A stretch of DNA of 64,000 bases. It comes from Ceratotherium simum simum (taxonomy: Eukaryota > Chordata > Mammalia > Perissodactyla > Rhinocerotidae). The stretch spans positions 23,699,163-23,763,162 of the forward strand of contig NW_004454181.1 in NCBI RefSeq assembly GCF_000283155.1. Direction: 5' to 3'. Numbering within the stretch: the first letter of the stretch is position 1; the number at the start of each line of letters is the position of its first letter. The notes beneath the pieces were generated by a model, which was not told the origin of the DNA, ran no database searches, and saw only the letters and a program-made list of their open reading frames with translations. Below, piece after piece: positions 1 to 11,334 of this stretch. Position numbers and translations under genes: made by a program.

Positions 1-1074
1 CTGTAACTTTTGTTTTCCCAAGTGAGCTTAGTTGTTTAAAAGCCAGCTGGCTCCCAGGGTCCTGCTGCCACCTTCTTATTTCCCTACAAATGAAGTTCTC
101 CACCCTGTTCCTTCTCTGCGTGTTTCAGCCAAGAGCAAGCGCTGTTGACAAGTAGCTTTCAGTGACAATTATAGAGGATGTTGTTCCAAGCACCGTCTTT
201 GCTAGAGCCAGGGGACCTGGTAGTGCTCTGAGTCATCTGGATTGCCTTTGAGAATAGCGACAGTGGGAATATGAAGGCTTCTCTTGCAGGGCTTTCCTCC
301 CTGGCACTGTCCTCTAGGCTGGGAGTGTGTTTGAAGAAGGCAGCCAAATCTCATTAGAAGTAAAGAGATGCGGTCCAGGATGCACTAGTTTCTTCTGAGC
401 TTGGTGTGGTCACCAGAATGCTTCACTCTGTTTTTTTTTTTTTTTGTAGTTGGTTTGCCATTCATCTTGACTATATTCAAATTCTGTCTCCTTGGAAAGG
501 AGCTGCCCAGGAGCAATTGCATCGGGGCAGAGAAAGAGGCTCTGATGTGTCTGTCTCCTTCATTCATCCTCACTGTTTCTTAAGCTGCTTTCCTGAAAAG
601 GCAGACATTCTTTTTTTCCAGCTTATCTTGATCTGGTTCAATTTACTCCTTAAGTCATACTCATAAATAAACAGGTCTTGAGTTGTAGGCTGAGATTCAT
701 TAAGTCCCTTCTAGGAATTCTTATAATGTGCATTAAGGGAGATAGGTGATCCCTTATTGGGGCTCACTAACTCTGAACCCTGAAAACATGTTTATCTCAC
801 TTACCATCCATCCAGAGCTCCAAGCCCTAGATTTTCTCTCTTCTGTTCTCTGAGAGGCTCTGACTTCCCTTTCATCAGGGATACCCATTCAATGATGGCA
901 TTTATCTCTGACCAACAGTGCTTAGACTTCATGGATGTCAAAGGGTAAGAAAGTATTTATAGCACTCTATATATTACCTTATGTTTAAATTTTAAAGCAT
1001 TTATTTTGACAGCAGCACACATAAAACCAAGTAATGTGTACAATGGCATTTATTATTTCACAAACATTTGTTGG
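1..1074. other. Unique-looking sequence, no gene seen
   Basis: Apart from a T-run near 430-445, I see no repeat I can name and no coding signal. The short open frames on both strands are unrelated and have no splice-flanked exon character. Positions 60-200 look like single-copy DNA. Confidence 0.4.
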
Positions 1075-1312
1075 CCGCCATGATAGCATACTGGTAGGCA
1101 GGCAGGTTCTGGAGTCAGAATAGTTCAAATTTTAACTTCGTCATTTCCCACCTATGTAAATTTGAATAAGATACCAGTCACTCTGAGTGTCAGCAACTTA
1201 ATCTGTATAATAAGGCTAATCATAGTCTGTACTTCAAAAAGGATTAAATGAGATAATATATATTCAGTGTTTGGCATATAGTAAGCATGTAGTACACGTT
1301 AGGTGTTAAGAA
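1075..1312 (+). mobile_element. MIR SINE
   Basis: The order of MIR landmarks is present: 'ttctggagtcagaatagttcaaat', a stretch corresponding to the 'cctcatctgtaaaatg' core ('aatctgtataataaggctaat'), 'ggattaaatgagataat', then 'ttggcatatagtaagcatg'. The copy is strongly diverged, as expected for a mammal-wide ancient SINE. Ends are approximate. Confidence 0.7.
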
Positions 1313-1724
1313 GCCATGTATACCAGGGATAAAGTACTTTCTTGTCATGAATCCTGTAGCAACCGAGTTGGAGCAAGGGTTAAAGGAAATGAAACCCCTG
1401 GTATAAATTGAGCATAGTGTTACTAATTATAAAGTGTCTTTTCTCTAAATATTTGCTTGTTTATCTTCCATCTTTGTACTGCCCTAGGTCTTTTCATAGC
1501 TATTGAGCCCCATCTGTTCTCATTTATATTCAGCTGCTATGTAGACTATAAGTGTTAATTATCTCCTTAACACCTCTGGCTACTAATTCTGAGCACTCTG
1601 TGTTTGTGGTTCCTTTGGTTTATACCATCTGCCCAGGGTCCCATACCACTTATCTTCATTATCTTTTCTGTTGTTTCGGTGGTTCTTGATTCTCTTTTAA
1701 AAAGAAAGTGTTTAGAATAACCTC

Positions 1725-1930
1725 CTCTAAGTATTATTTTTTACAAACATTTCTCTGATTATAAAAGTAATTCTTGTGATAAAAATTTTGAAAAATGCAG
1801 GGAAAATAGCCTCTTCCATAACCCTTCCACCAAGACAAAGCAAGGATTTATGTGTTAAATATATTTTCCCCTAGTCTTTTTTTTTCCCCTATGAGCTTAT
1901 ATATGGGTTTTAAACTTAGGATTATACCAT
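1725..1930 (-). mobile_element. Old L1 3'-region fragment, antisense
   Basis: Phrases such as 'attataaaagtaattcttgtg' and 'ttttgaaaaatgcagggaaaa' resemble the 3' region of old L1M elements read on the reverse strand. It probably belongs with the piece at 2640-3275, separated by the repeat and MER5 in between. Confidence 0.45.
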
Positions 1931-2352
1931 GTATCAGATGGGAGTTTTTAGCTATAAGTAACAAAATAATCAACTCAAACTGGTTTGTTAAAGGAGGAAC
2001 TAGGTTAGCTCACATAACTGTAAATCCAGAGGAGAGCAGAAATTAGCATTGTCTTGATCCAGTGGCTCTTCTTCCATTCTGTGTGATTTGCTCAGCTCCG
2101 TCATCTCTGCTTCATCATCTTCTGCTTCAATTAATAAAGCAACATGGCTTTAGCAATCCCAGGCATCACATCGGGACTCAAAAAGTCCAGGGGAAGAGCA
2201 GCTGTCTCTTCCTGCAGACTCTTTTAAGTGTGGAAGCCCTTTTCCAGAAGCTCCCAGCAAACTTTCCTTCACATCTTATTGGCCCCAATTGAGCAACGTG
2301 TCCATTCTTGAATCAAGACTGTAAAGGGAGATCAGTTTACCATGATTGGCCT
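1930..2352. repeat. Unassigned medium-reiterated repeat, copy 1
   Basis: This stretch ('cagatgggagttttt' through 'accatgattggcctag') resembles in layout the segment at 56330-56780: a start with 'agctataagtaac/agatagaaatctaac', 'aactcaaa', 'tagctcacat/ctctcatc' and an end with a phrase about 'attggcc/gattgacc'. I recognise it as an old interspersed repeat but cannot name the family with confidence. Confidence 0.4.
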
Positions 2353-2356
2353 AGAT

Positions 2357-2543
2357 CAGTAGTTCTTAAATTTGAGTGTACATTCAAATCCCCTTGAGAG
2401 CTTGTTAAAACTCAAATTTTGGGCTTCACCCACAGTGTTTCTAACTCCGTAGATCAAGATGATGCCTATGAATTTGCATTTCTGACAAGCTTCCAGGTGA
2501 TGCTAATGTTGTTGGTCCAGAGACCACACATTGAGCACCAGTG
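2357..2543 (+). mobile_element. MER5-type hAT-Charlie DNA transposon
   Basis: Starts 'cagtagttcttaaatttgag' and ends 'gagcaccagtg', matching the MER5 terminal inverted repeats. Internal landmarks are 'cttgttaaaactcaaattttgggcttcaccc' and 'ttccaggtgatgctaatg'. Length (about 187 bp) fits a non-autonomous MER5A copy. Confidence 0.8.
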
Positions 2544-2639
2544 ACTTAGACAAATTAGAGCCCTTTTTTTGCAGATGGGTTCAATTTCCCCAAATATTTT
2601 GTGACCATGCAAAATAGGAGAGATGAACTAGATAGTGGA

Positions 2640-3275
2640 GAGAAAATCAAGGTGTCTGCAACATTCTTGACGATTTCTCCCATATCATAAAAAATTCTTT
2701 AAATGTGTTGATCTCATTGTTAAAATAAACCATGGTACTTCTATATAATGAAATATTATTTAACCAGTCTTCATTGTTGGGCATTGGTGGTTTTAACATT
2801 TTGCTGTTATAAATTACACAGTAAGGGGGACCGCCCCGTGGCTTAGTGGTTAAGTGCGCGTGCTCCGCAACTGGCGGCCCGGGTTCGGTCCTGGGCGCGC
2901 ACCGACGCACCTCTTGTCTGGCCATGCTGAGGTGGTGTCCCACATACAGCAACTAGAAGGATGTGCTACTATGACATACAACTATCTACTGGGGCTTTGG
3001 GGAGAAAAAGGGGAAAAAAAAAGAGGAGGATTGGCATGGATGTTAGTTCAGGGCTGATCTTCCTCACAAAAAAACAAAAAAATTACACAGTAAGGAAAGT
3101 CAATGCACAAAATCATTTGTGTGCTTCTCTGATTATTACCCAAGGATGCATTCCTAGAGGTAGAATTACTCTTCTAGCTATTCTTATCTCACTGACTCAC
3201 GGCTCTTTTTTCAAGAGAATAAGTATTCCATTTTCCCCCAGCTTTCTTAAAGGGCCAGATGTTTATATCCTGTGT
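2640..3275 (-). mobile_element. Old L1M 3'-region, antisense, split by an ERE
   Basis: Before the SINE: 'gaaatattatttaaccagtc', 'ttgggcattggtggttttaac', 'tgctgttataaatta'. After it: 'tgtgtgcttctctgattatt', 'aaggatgcattcctagaggtag'. This is the usual order of reverse-strand L1M sequence. The ERE at 2826-3079 sits inside it with a clean duplication. Confidence 0.65.
2826..3079 (+). mobile_element. ERE SINE, full length, 15-bp target-site duplication
   Basis: tRNA-derived SINE. The A-box-like 'tggcttagtggttaag' and B-box-like 'gggttcggtcc' of the internal pol III promoter are intact in spacing. The body carries 'cccacatacagcaactagaagg' and 'ctactggggctttgggg', then an A-rich linker and one 'ggatgttagttcagggctgatcttcctcac' unit. 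It is flanked by identical 15-bp repeats, 'aaattacacagtaag' at 2811-2825 and 3080-3094, so both ends are exact. Low divergence suggests a fairly recent insertion into an old antisense L1. Confidence 0.95.
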
Positions 3276-3299
3276 TCATTGTGTACATGAACGAAATCC

Positions 3300-3970
3300 T
3301 TTCACAGAACAGAACCAGCTGGGGTCAGGATGGGAAGTAGGGCAGGGTGACTCAGCAATTTGAAAGAGCCGGGGAACGGGTCCAGACACTTTAGAGTACA
3401 GGGCCTGCTCAGGGAGTGGGAAGTCGTGTGAGGGACGTGGAGTATTGGAAGATGAAGTGGGAAAGGAGACTTGGGACAGTTTGAGTTTGAATTTTTTTCT
3501 TGTGGCTTGGGTTTTCTAAACTTCAGTCATTTGCTATACCAGTTTTACAATTTTTTTCATATCTGTGTTCCACCTGCGTTATTATAATAGTTTTTTAGTC
3601 AACTCAAATCAATTCATTCATTTTTTGTAGAAACTGTATATTACCAGGGTTAATAGAAAACCATTATAAGTTACCATAAATAGAAAGTAACCATATTTAT
3701 AATAGCAAAGTTATTAAATTCTAACTCAATATTCTTGCCTGCTACCAGCTCTGAAGCTCTCTCTTTGTTACGGGAGAAATGAGCATATAGTAAGGGGTGC
3801 TAAAGACGTACCAGCTTCAAATAGGGACTCTTTTCTTGATAGCAGCAGAAAGACTAAAAGAGAAATTGCAAAAACAATAACTTTCTCATGGTGTGAGTGA
3901 ACGTTATTTAATGTCAAGTTGTATACTGACTAAAAAAGTCCCGTTCTTGAGGCACCAATGTACTAAGCTA
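3300..3970. other. Unique-looking sequence, no gene seen
   Basis: A GA-rich first part (about 3300-3480) is followed by AT-rich sequence. No repeat family, ORF or RNA gene can be supported. Confidence 0.35.
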
Positions 3971-3977
3971 ATATGCC

Positions 3978-4126
3978 TCAAACCTCAGAACTACTTAGAA
4001 TTAAACAGACCCGTGGAATCAGAATCTCTGGGGCTGGTGGTAGGAGCTGGGCCCAGGAATCTTCATTTTACCAAGACTTCAGGTGATTCTCATGCTCACA
4101 TAAGCTTGAAGAAGCTCAGCTAGGTT
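3978..4126 (+). mobile_element. MER5-type DNA transposon fragment
   Basis: Landmarks 'cgtggaatcagaatctctgggg', 'gggcccaggaatcttcatttta' and 'ttcaggtgattctcatgc' match the 3' half of MER5A. The left terminal repeat is missing or decayed. Confidence 0.7.
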
Positions 4127-4134
4127 GTAGAGAA

Positions 4135-4760
4135 CCAGTAAGTTTTTTTCCTCTCATTTTTATAAAGGATTTTATTTGGAAATAATTTTGACCTTATAGA
4201 AAACATGCAAATACAGTACAAAGACTTTCTGCTATATTCGTGATCTGATTTATTAATTACTAACATTTACTTATTTATTTTATTCTTCCCTTTCTCTCTC
4301 TGTGTGGCCTGTCACCTCTCTCTGTGTCTCTATGTCTCTGTCTTTCTCTCTCTCTATTTTTTCCCCCAACTATTAGAGAATAAGTTAGATACACTATGCA
4401 CCTTTATCTCTAAATACTTCATTGTGTTCCTTAGCCTTTCTTTATCTTTTACATTATTGACTTTTTGAAGACTAGAGCCCCTCCCCCTCTGTAATGGCGT
4501 GCTCATTATTTTGGGTTTGTCTGATGTTTCCTCAGGTAGAGCCTCATAAAAGCAGGCTGTGCATTCCCAGCTGGAATATTCTGGAAGAGATATTGTGTAT
4601 CCCAGGATACTATATCCAGAGCCACACAATATCCATCTGCCATCCACTGTGCTGTTAATTTTGATCATTTAGTCAAGGTATTGTCTGAATTCTCCACTAT
4701 ATAGTTAGTACTTTCCCCTTGCAACTAACAGGCAATCTGTGGGGGACATGCGTTAAGAAC
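4135..4760 (-). mobile_element. Probable old L1 3'-UTR, antisense
   Basis: Contains a pyrimidine-rich stretch (4285-4370, 'tctctctctgt' type). It also has 'tcatttagtcaaggtattgtctgaattctccac', 'tatatagttagtactttcccc' and 'aactaacaggcaatctgtgggg', which resemble antisense L1M/L1ME 3' UTRs. No duplication was found, so ends and family are uncertain. Confidence 0.5.
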
Positions 4761-4974
4761 AAGCAAACATTCATTTTTCACCATTAAGCATGGATGTGCT
4801 AGGATCAGCAATGTGGATAGTGGATTGATTTGAAGAAAAAAGGAGACAATAAGCCAGCTAAGAGCCTGTTGCCATAAACCAGAGGAGAGAGAGACATCTG
4901 AAGACACCGAGGTCTGGGGGCATCTGAGCATGGGAACTGTTGAAACCATGTTAGTGTGTGTGTTTGCCCTGACA

Positions 4975-6842
4975 ATCTTGGGCCTCAGAGGCATCATTTC
5001 CATAGTTTACCAGATTCATTTTGGTATATACTCTACATGCACTTGAAAAGAATGTGTATTTTTGCAGTTATTGGACATAGTGTTCTACGTGTTAATTATG
5101 ACTGTCATGTTGACTTCCGTATCCTTATTGATTTTTTCAGCTTATTTTATCAGTTACTTGAGAAAGATATACTAAAATTTCCAACTATGATTGTGAATTT
5201 TTATCTTTTCTTTTAGTTTGTCAGCTTTTCCTTTATCTCTTTTGAAGATATATATTATGCACACTCTGCAATAAACCTTTTGTGTCCTTATGTGTAAAGA
5301 GTGTATCTTGCAAACAGTATATAATTAGATTTTGCTTTTTTATCCAGTCTGACAATGTCTTTTAATTGGAGTAGTCAATTTACATTTAATTACTGAGATA
5401 GTTGGGTTTAATTGTATGATATTGCTATTTGTTTTCTATTTGATTTATCTTTTCTCTGTTCCTTTTTTAGGATTAATCAATTATTTTCATTATTATGTAT
5501 TTTTTCTTTTCTGTTAGCTTTTTAATTAGACATTGTTCTATTAATTCCTGTAGTGGTTTCCCTAGAAATTACATTACTTTACCTAGATGTGTTATAGACT
5601 CTCTTAGATTAGTGTTTTTACCACTGCCCAAATGATACAAGGACCTTACAACAGTTTAACTCCATTTACCCCTCTCATCTTTTGTGCTATTATTGTTATA
5701 TATTTTAAGTCTACATATATTTTATTTTATTTTTTTTAGAAGTCAGAAAGTCTACATATATTTTTTAAACTCACAAAAGAACCCACTAATTCTCTGTTCT
5801 TTCTTTTCTAATATTCTATTAAACCTATGTTTCACATTCTTAATATCAATTACAGTATTTTTGAGTTATAAAATTTTCACTTGATTTTTAAAATAGATTT
5901 CAGGTCTTTGGTGAGTATCTGTAGTTTTATTTATTATTTTGAATGTATTTATCATGGTTACTTTAAAGTTCTTGCTTGATACATTTACTATGTGAATCAT
6001 CTGTGGGTCTGTTTCTATTGACCCTTTTCTCTTGATTTTTAGTCATTTGGTGCTCTTTTTTTTTTTTAGCATGTTTTGTCATATTTTGGGGGGTGGGGGA
6101 GGATGATGGATGTTGTGGAAAAAAGTTGTAGAAGTTCTGGTTGAAGTTATCTTTCTCGAAGGATGTTGAATTTTCTCCTGGCAAGCAGATAGAGCATCAG
6201 TGAATCAACTAGATCTTGTCATAAGCTTTATGATTGGCCTATGTCAGTTTTACACTTACTCCTAGGGTACAGCTCTTATTCCTAGGGTATGACCATTATG
6301 GTACCTTAGGATCTTGACAAAGATGTGTCCACCTTGATGGGACTTGAATTCCAAACTCCATCTTTTCAGTACTATATAATGGCTCAAATATTTGCTCAGA
6401 TTTTTAGGCTTTCAGTTGCTTTTTTTTCCTACTGGGTGTCTTGGAGTCTTTCTCTGCATAATACAGCTTAGGAAGTAATCAATAATTTGAGAGGAATTTG
6501 TGCTCAGTGCCCAGGTTCTATTTTCTCTGGGATTTTGCCCTCAAGTTCTAGCTGCTTTGTCAGCCCTGAATGCTGACTTTTGTCTTTTTAGCCCAGTAAG
6601 GCTGCCATTTTCTTCTTGGTCTCTCTTCACTTGCACTACAATTTAAGAAATTCTCTCAGAGACAAACATTCAGAATGAATAGCCCCTTTCTGGAGTCTTG
6701 CCCAAATCATAGCCCTTCGTGTTCTGCCTACATCGATTTGAAGCTGCCTTGAATCTGCCTAGATTTTTTACGTCTTTCGTATGGCCTTTATAGTTGTTTT
6801 TGGCAGAAGAGTTAATCAAATAGCTGCCAATCTATCATGATA
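4975..6842 (-). mobile_element. Old L1M/HAL1-like 5' half, antisense
   Basis: The early part reads as reverse-strand L1 ORF2 ('catgcacttgaaaagaatgtg', 'ccaactatgattgtgaatttt', 'tctgacaatgtcttttaattgg'). It then passes into ORF1 and 5'-UTR-like sequence, ending near 'aatagctgccaatctatcatg'. Its right part (about 6190-6420, with 'acttgaattccaaactcca') resembles 36870-37040 ('atttgaattccacactctg'), the 5' region of the ancient L1 further right. All reading frames are destroyed. Confidence 0.6.
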
Positions 6843-6849
6843 GGGCTTG

Positions 6850-7005
6850 GGAGTCTTTTATCTCGGTTTTAAGTGAAGAAATTGAAGTTTGAGAAGTTAT
6901 ATAAATTGTCCAAGGTCACATAGCTTGTAAATGGCAGAGCTGAGATTTAAACCTAGGTCCTTCTGACACTCAAGCTTACGTTCTTGTCCACTATACTTAC
7001 TACAT
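6850..7005 (-). mobile_element. MIR SINE
   Basis: Reverse-strand MIR landmarks: 'gaagaaattgaagtttgagaag', 'tccaaggtcacatagcttgtaa', 'tggcagagctgagatttaaacc' and 'cactatacttactac'. Confidence 0.75.
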
Positions 7006-7024
7006 CCTTATCTTGATAGCAACT

Positions 7025-7262
7025 AGGTATTGAATGTCTGTTAGGTGCTGGGCAGAGTTAGTTGCTTTCCAAATAATAACTCTTTTCTTTATAAAAATCT
7101 TATCAAAGAGGAGATGTTATCTCTATCTTACAGATGTGAAAACTGAACTCAGAGTTCAAGTCTCTTTTTCAAGAGTATTGAGAACATAAATGGCCTTGTA
7201 TGGATTTTAATCCAACTCTTTCTGCCTCCAAATCTTTGTACTATCCATCACCTTCATACCAG
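7025..7262 (-). mobile_element. MIR SINE
   Basis: Reverse-strand MIR order: 'gttaggtgctgggcag', 'atctctatcttacagatgtgaaaactg' and 'ggattttaatccaactct'. More diverged than its neighbour at 6850. The two lie head to tail. Confidence 0.65.
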
Positions 7263-7544
7263 AAATTAATTATTAGATGCATGAACTTGGCCAATCACTT
7301 CCTTGAACCCTGGCATTCTAATTTATAAAATATGAATACCAATTATTGTTTGGAGTATGTAATAATGCTGTTTGACTTGCAAAGGAGATCATGGGTGTGA
7401 AGACTTAATGTAAAGCCATATGGCGTTTCATAGACATGAGTGTTAACTGGTTGACAGTTTTTCAACTCATGCTACAATGTTACTGATCCAGAAGTGGATT
7501 TATATTATCCCTTGTACACTATAATTTTCCTAATTTTGATTTTA

Positions 7545-7735
7545 TTTGACTCAATTTCAACAAATATGCATTCAGCAGCTACTATTTACCAAGCACTCCA
7601 GGGCAGACAAACAAATGTTGGTGGCTCAGCCTCTGCCTTCTATGAGTCTAATAATCTCATTAGAGAAACAAAGATCACAGGCCTGATATTATTATAGTAT
7701 AATAGAAAAGAATATATCAAGTGCTTTATTAAACA
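7545..7735 (-). mobile_element. L2 LINE 3'-end fragment, antisense
   Basis: 'tttcaacaaatatgcattcagcagctac', 'accaagcactccagggcag', 'tctgccttctatgagtctaataa' and 'gtataatagaaaagaatatatcaagtgct' follow the reverse complement of the L2 3' end. Confidence 0.6.
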
Positions 7736-7839
7736 TAAACAAGCAGTAAAACATGTGGAACAGACACTTTTGTTTTTGAGCATTCAGGAAACATATGAAG
7801 AACTTTCAGAGGTCATACGCCACAGTTGGCCTGCCTGAA

Positions 7840-8032
7840 TAGAAGCCCAGCTCTATTGCTTACTGACTTTATAAACTTTGACAAATTACTTACCTTTCTA
7901 AGCTTTGTTCCTCATTTATAAAATAGAGATAATAATAGTACCTAATTAATAGGATTATTGTGAGGAATTTATCCATATGAATGTTTAACACGGTGCCTTC
8001 CTGAATACAGACTTTCTATAATTCTATAATTT
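7840..8032 (+). mobile_element. MIR SINE
   Basis: 'agctctattgcttactgac', 'tttgacaaattacttacctttc', 'tcatttataaaatagagataataatagtacc' and 'aggattattgtgagg' are in MIR order. Confidence 0.8.
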
Positions 8033-8034
8033 AA

Positions 8035-9105
8035 AAACTATTATTAACTGTTACTACTGAGTATCTTTGGACGGTGACAGGATTTGGTTTGAAGAGGTGC
8101 AGAGAGGCATTCTTGTAGGTGAAATAGTCTGTAGAAAGACAAGAGCCCATTCTCCAGAGTGCTAATCAGCAATGCACAGGAGAAGGAACAACTAGACATG
8201 TTTGTGCCCATAATTTGGAAAACAGTCTTTGGCCCCTTCCTTGGACCTGCCATCAGTCTCCTATCTCTTTGCTAAGCTCAGCTTTATCATCTAAGGATAT
8301 GAGAGTTAGGAAGAAGCAAGTAAAGTAGGTAATGTTATTTTTCCCTAAGATTTTCACCATTCCTAGTTTCTAGCTCTTATAGAAACTTTCAGAATTCTAA
8401 GTTCTTCCTTTGCCTTCTCTCTGGTATTCCCATGGAGTTGAGGGTTGCCTGTTCTGGGGAGTTAGGTTCCCTTGTCTGTAGCATAAAGTCTTATTATTTA
8501 TAATGAGTCTACCTCCATTTTATTCATCCATCTAAGTCTATAGCTCATAGGGTAGCCATATAAAAAATGCTCATCCTCACATTCCTACTATGCTTAAAAC
8601 TTGCTAGGTGACATTGGGCAACTTCAACTTCCCCAAATGTTAAAGTTCTGCTCTTTTCCCCCACCCCATTACTTTGGGGCTAGCTGTGCTGCCACCACAT
8701 CTGCAGTGGCTCAGACCTCTGGTCCAGGCGTCCCCAGGGTAAGTCAGGGCACAGCAGAAGTCCTGTGCTTGCGAACAGCTGATAAAAATCAGTGGGGACT
8801 CATTATTAGGGCAACTGCTTCTCCATCTCCCCCTCTCATCCTAGGACTGGTGAATTATAATTTAAGGAGTGTTTCCACCTAATACTGTTACTCACCATGG
8901 GGTGGGGCGTGAGGTGAAAGTTAAAGCCTGTTCATGAGCAGTAGTTTTGTGGAGTATGGAGAATTGGCAGTGGTGATCTGGTGCCAAGGGCTCTTCACCT
9001 CCTCCTCCCATCCCAAGCTTCATTGGGCGGATGCAGACAGGGATCAGGCTTTATCCTGTGCTCAGAACCTGGCAGAGTAGCTGATAACCCCAGGGTCAGG
9101 CCAAC
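8035..9105. other. Unique-looking sequence, no gene seen
   Basis: Moderate GC with no repeat I can name. A 93-codon open frame at 8601-8882 (+) has no recognisable domain and no flanking exon context. I treat it as a chance opening. Confidence 0.4.
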
Positions 9106-9109
9106 TTAA

Positions 9110-10690
9110 CAAGACTTTTGAGAAACATGACTATTAAAAAAAACTAACAAAAATAGACTGAATTGGCTATTCTGTCAGAAGCAGAAATATTAGAAAAACA
9201 AACTAAATGACCAAGAATCTCAAATTAACCTAAAAAGATATCAGGAAAGATATTAAAAGTAGGAAACAAAAACAACCAATCACAAAAGTAACCGAGCAAA
9301 TCTTCTGTTTGTAAAACATTATGATTGGGGGAAACTGAGCAAAGTGCACAGGCATCTTTCTGTATCATTTCTTAACCACTGTATGTGCATCTACAGTTAT
9401 CTCAAAATTTTCAATTAAAAAAAGAGGAAAGATCTCATATCGAAAGGGTGTACGGAATGTCAAAGAAGAAATAAGAAAAATCCTGAAGGTAAGAATATTA
9501 TAGTGATGCTTAAGAATATCAAAGACAAATTCTAAACGTTTCCAGAGAAGAAGAGATTACATACCAAGGAGATAGCATAACATTTTTCAACAGAATCCTG
9601 GATACAGGAAGACCATCGAATATTTTCAAATACTTTTTTAAAATAGATAAAGAGAATGAGGGAATAAGAATATGTCCTTAGTAGCTTAGAATTAAATTCT
9701 AGGTAACATCAATATGAGAAGTATATGGAGGCAAAATCAAATAGTGTGAGAATTTGCTAAATTCCTTATTTTATATTAAAATTCAAAATAAAATGTAAGA
9801 TAGACTTGAAAAGAAATTTAGGAAAAGAGGAGAAAAGAAATAATAAATTAAGATGGTAGAAATAGCTCCAAATGTGTGATAACCACAATTAGTATAAATG
9901 GACTAAACTCGCCAGCTTAAAGATAAAGATGGACAGATTGGATTTAAAAAATCCACAAGATCTACACCTAAAGCACAATTGCACACACAGGTTGAAAATA
10001 ATAGAAGAAATTTTTAAAAAAGACATGTCAAAGACTAATCAAAGAACGCTGGTATAGTTATATTAATATCAGGCTTTAAACAATAACATTTTATTATATA
10101 ATATGCTATAAAATAAAAATAAAAGTGGAGAAATTTATTGGGGATGGAGAAAGTCACTTTGTAATGATGAGTCAATTCACTGAAAGATGTAATAATTTAA
10201 ATATAATGCAAAGAATTTGATGTAAAAATTGATCAAACTTCAAGGAGAAATTGATAAATACATCATCATCATGTGTGATTTTAATCTTCCTCTCTCTTAA
10301 TAAAGACACAAAAATACCATTAAGGGGATAGAAGATCTGAACTACCCAATTGATAAGCTCAACATGATGGATGTGTATAGTATATGAAATAAATGAATTA
10401 TGGTGATATAAACAATGAGGATGAGTCTTAGAATATAATATTATGTAAAGAATGTTCTAAATAACCACATACAGCATGATACTCTTTTTATGATATTAAA
10501 ACAGTCAAAATAAAAATAACTTTTAGGAGTACGTATAGATGCAATAAAACAGTGAAAAAGGAAATCAAGGGAAGGTTGAGCATGAAATGCAGGATGTTTA
10601 CCTTCAGGTGGGAGGAGAGGCGAGAGATGGAGTCCCTGTGGATAGGGGCAGAGTTGTGTCAAAATCCTGGCATTTATTGGGAGCTGGGGG
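9110..10690 (+). mobile_element. Degenerate sense-strand L1/HAL1-like element
   Basis: Reads as decayed L1 in sense. ORF1-like sequence at 9430-9660 includes 'ctcatatcgaaagggtg' and 'attacataccaagg'. Endonuclease-like sequence at 9850-10380 includes 'aatggactaaactcgcc', 'tggacagattggattt' and 'gatagaagatctgaactacc'. It then jumps to 3'-UTR-like sequence at 10390-10690 ('aaataaccacatacagcatgatac'). The missing bulk of ORF2 is what would be expected of HAL1-type elements or an internal deletion. No frame is intact. Confidence 0.55.
9318..9425 (+). mobile_element. Short L1 3' tail inside the L1/HAL1-like element
   Basis: 'gattgggggaaactgagcaaag', 'ctgtatcatttcttaacc', 'cagttatctcaaaattttcaattaaaaaaa' is a typical old L1 3' tail with its A-run. 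The L1 ORF1-like sequence appears to resume after it, so it looks like a separate small insertion. Confidence 0.5.
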
Positions 10691-10794
10691 TTCTTGAGTG
10701 CTACTTACGTGATTAAGAAGAACTAATTAAAGAATTAGCCATATGAATAAAAGCTGGCCATATATTTGCAATATATTTCATTTAAATTATTTTG

Positions 10795-11330
10795 AGGGAA
10801 AATGCTGCTGGGAGCACACAGATAAACAGCAATTGCCCAGAGAAGTCAAGAAGGGGTTCCCAAAGGTGCTTACATTTGAGCTGCTGCCTCAAGATTCCAC
10901 AGAAATTCATCTTGTATGGAAAGGAGGAAGGTCATTCCATGCAGAGGAAGCAGCATAATCAAAGCATTAGAGCAGAGAGAATTAGGTATCCGTTGGTGGA
11001 TATTCCGGTAGTCCATGCCGTTGTTAATGAGAGCCTGACAGAATGGATGAAGTGGGAATAGAAAACACGAAATGAATCCAATGAATCATTTGGAAATAGA
11101 ATTATTTCAATGCCAAATTAAGGAGAATAATACACAGCACTCTGTCACCTAGTAAGCATGCAGTAAAGGGAACCTGTTGTTTCTATTGCTATTCATGATG
11201 CAAGAGGGTGATGCCCAGGCTTCTAACTTGGTAATGGTAGACATTGATAGCATTTTCTGAGATGACATGGGAAAAGGAGGAGGTTTGTGGGACGATTACA
11301 AGTTGAGGTTGTTTCAGCTATCTTAAGTCT
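10795..11330 (-). mobile_element. L2 LINE fragment, antisense
   Basis: Reverse-strand L2 landmarks in order: 'gagctgctgcctcaagatt', 'aaggaggaaggtcattccatgcagaggaag', 'aaagcattagagcagag', then 'gcaagagggtgatgcccagg'. The order matches the longer antisense L2 at 38225-39370. Confidence 0.6.
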
Positions 11331-11334
11331 CAAG

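Noticed and set aside
2826..3079. Possible tRNA gene because of A-box and B-box motifs
   Set aside because: The boxes belong to an ERE SINE with target-site duplications; there is no cloverleaf acceptor stem or anticodon arm.
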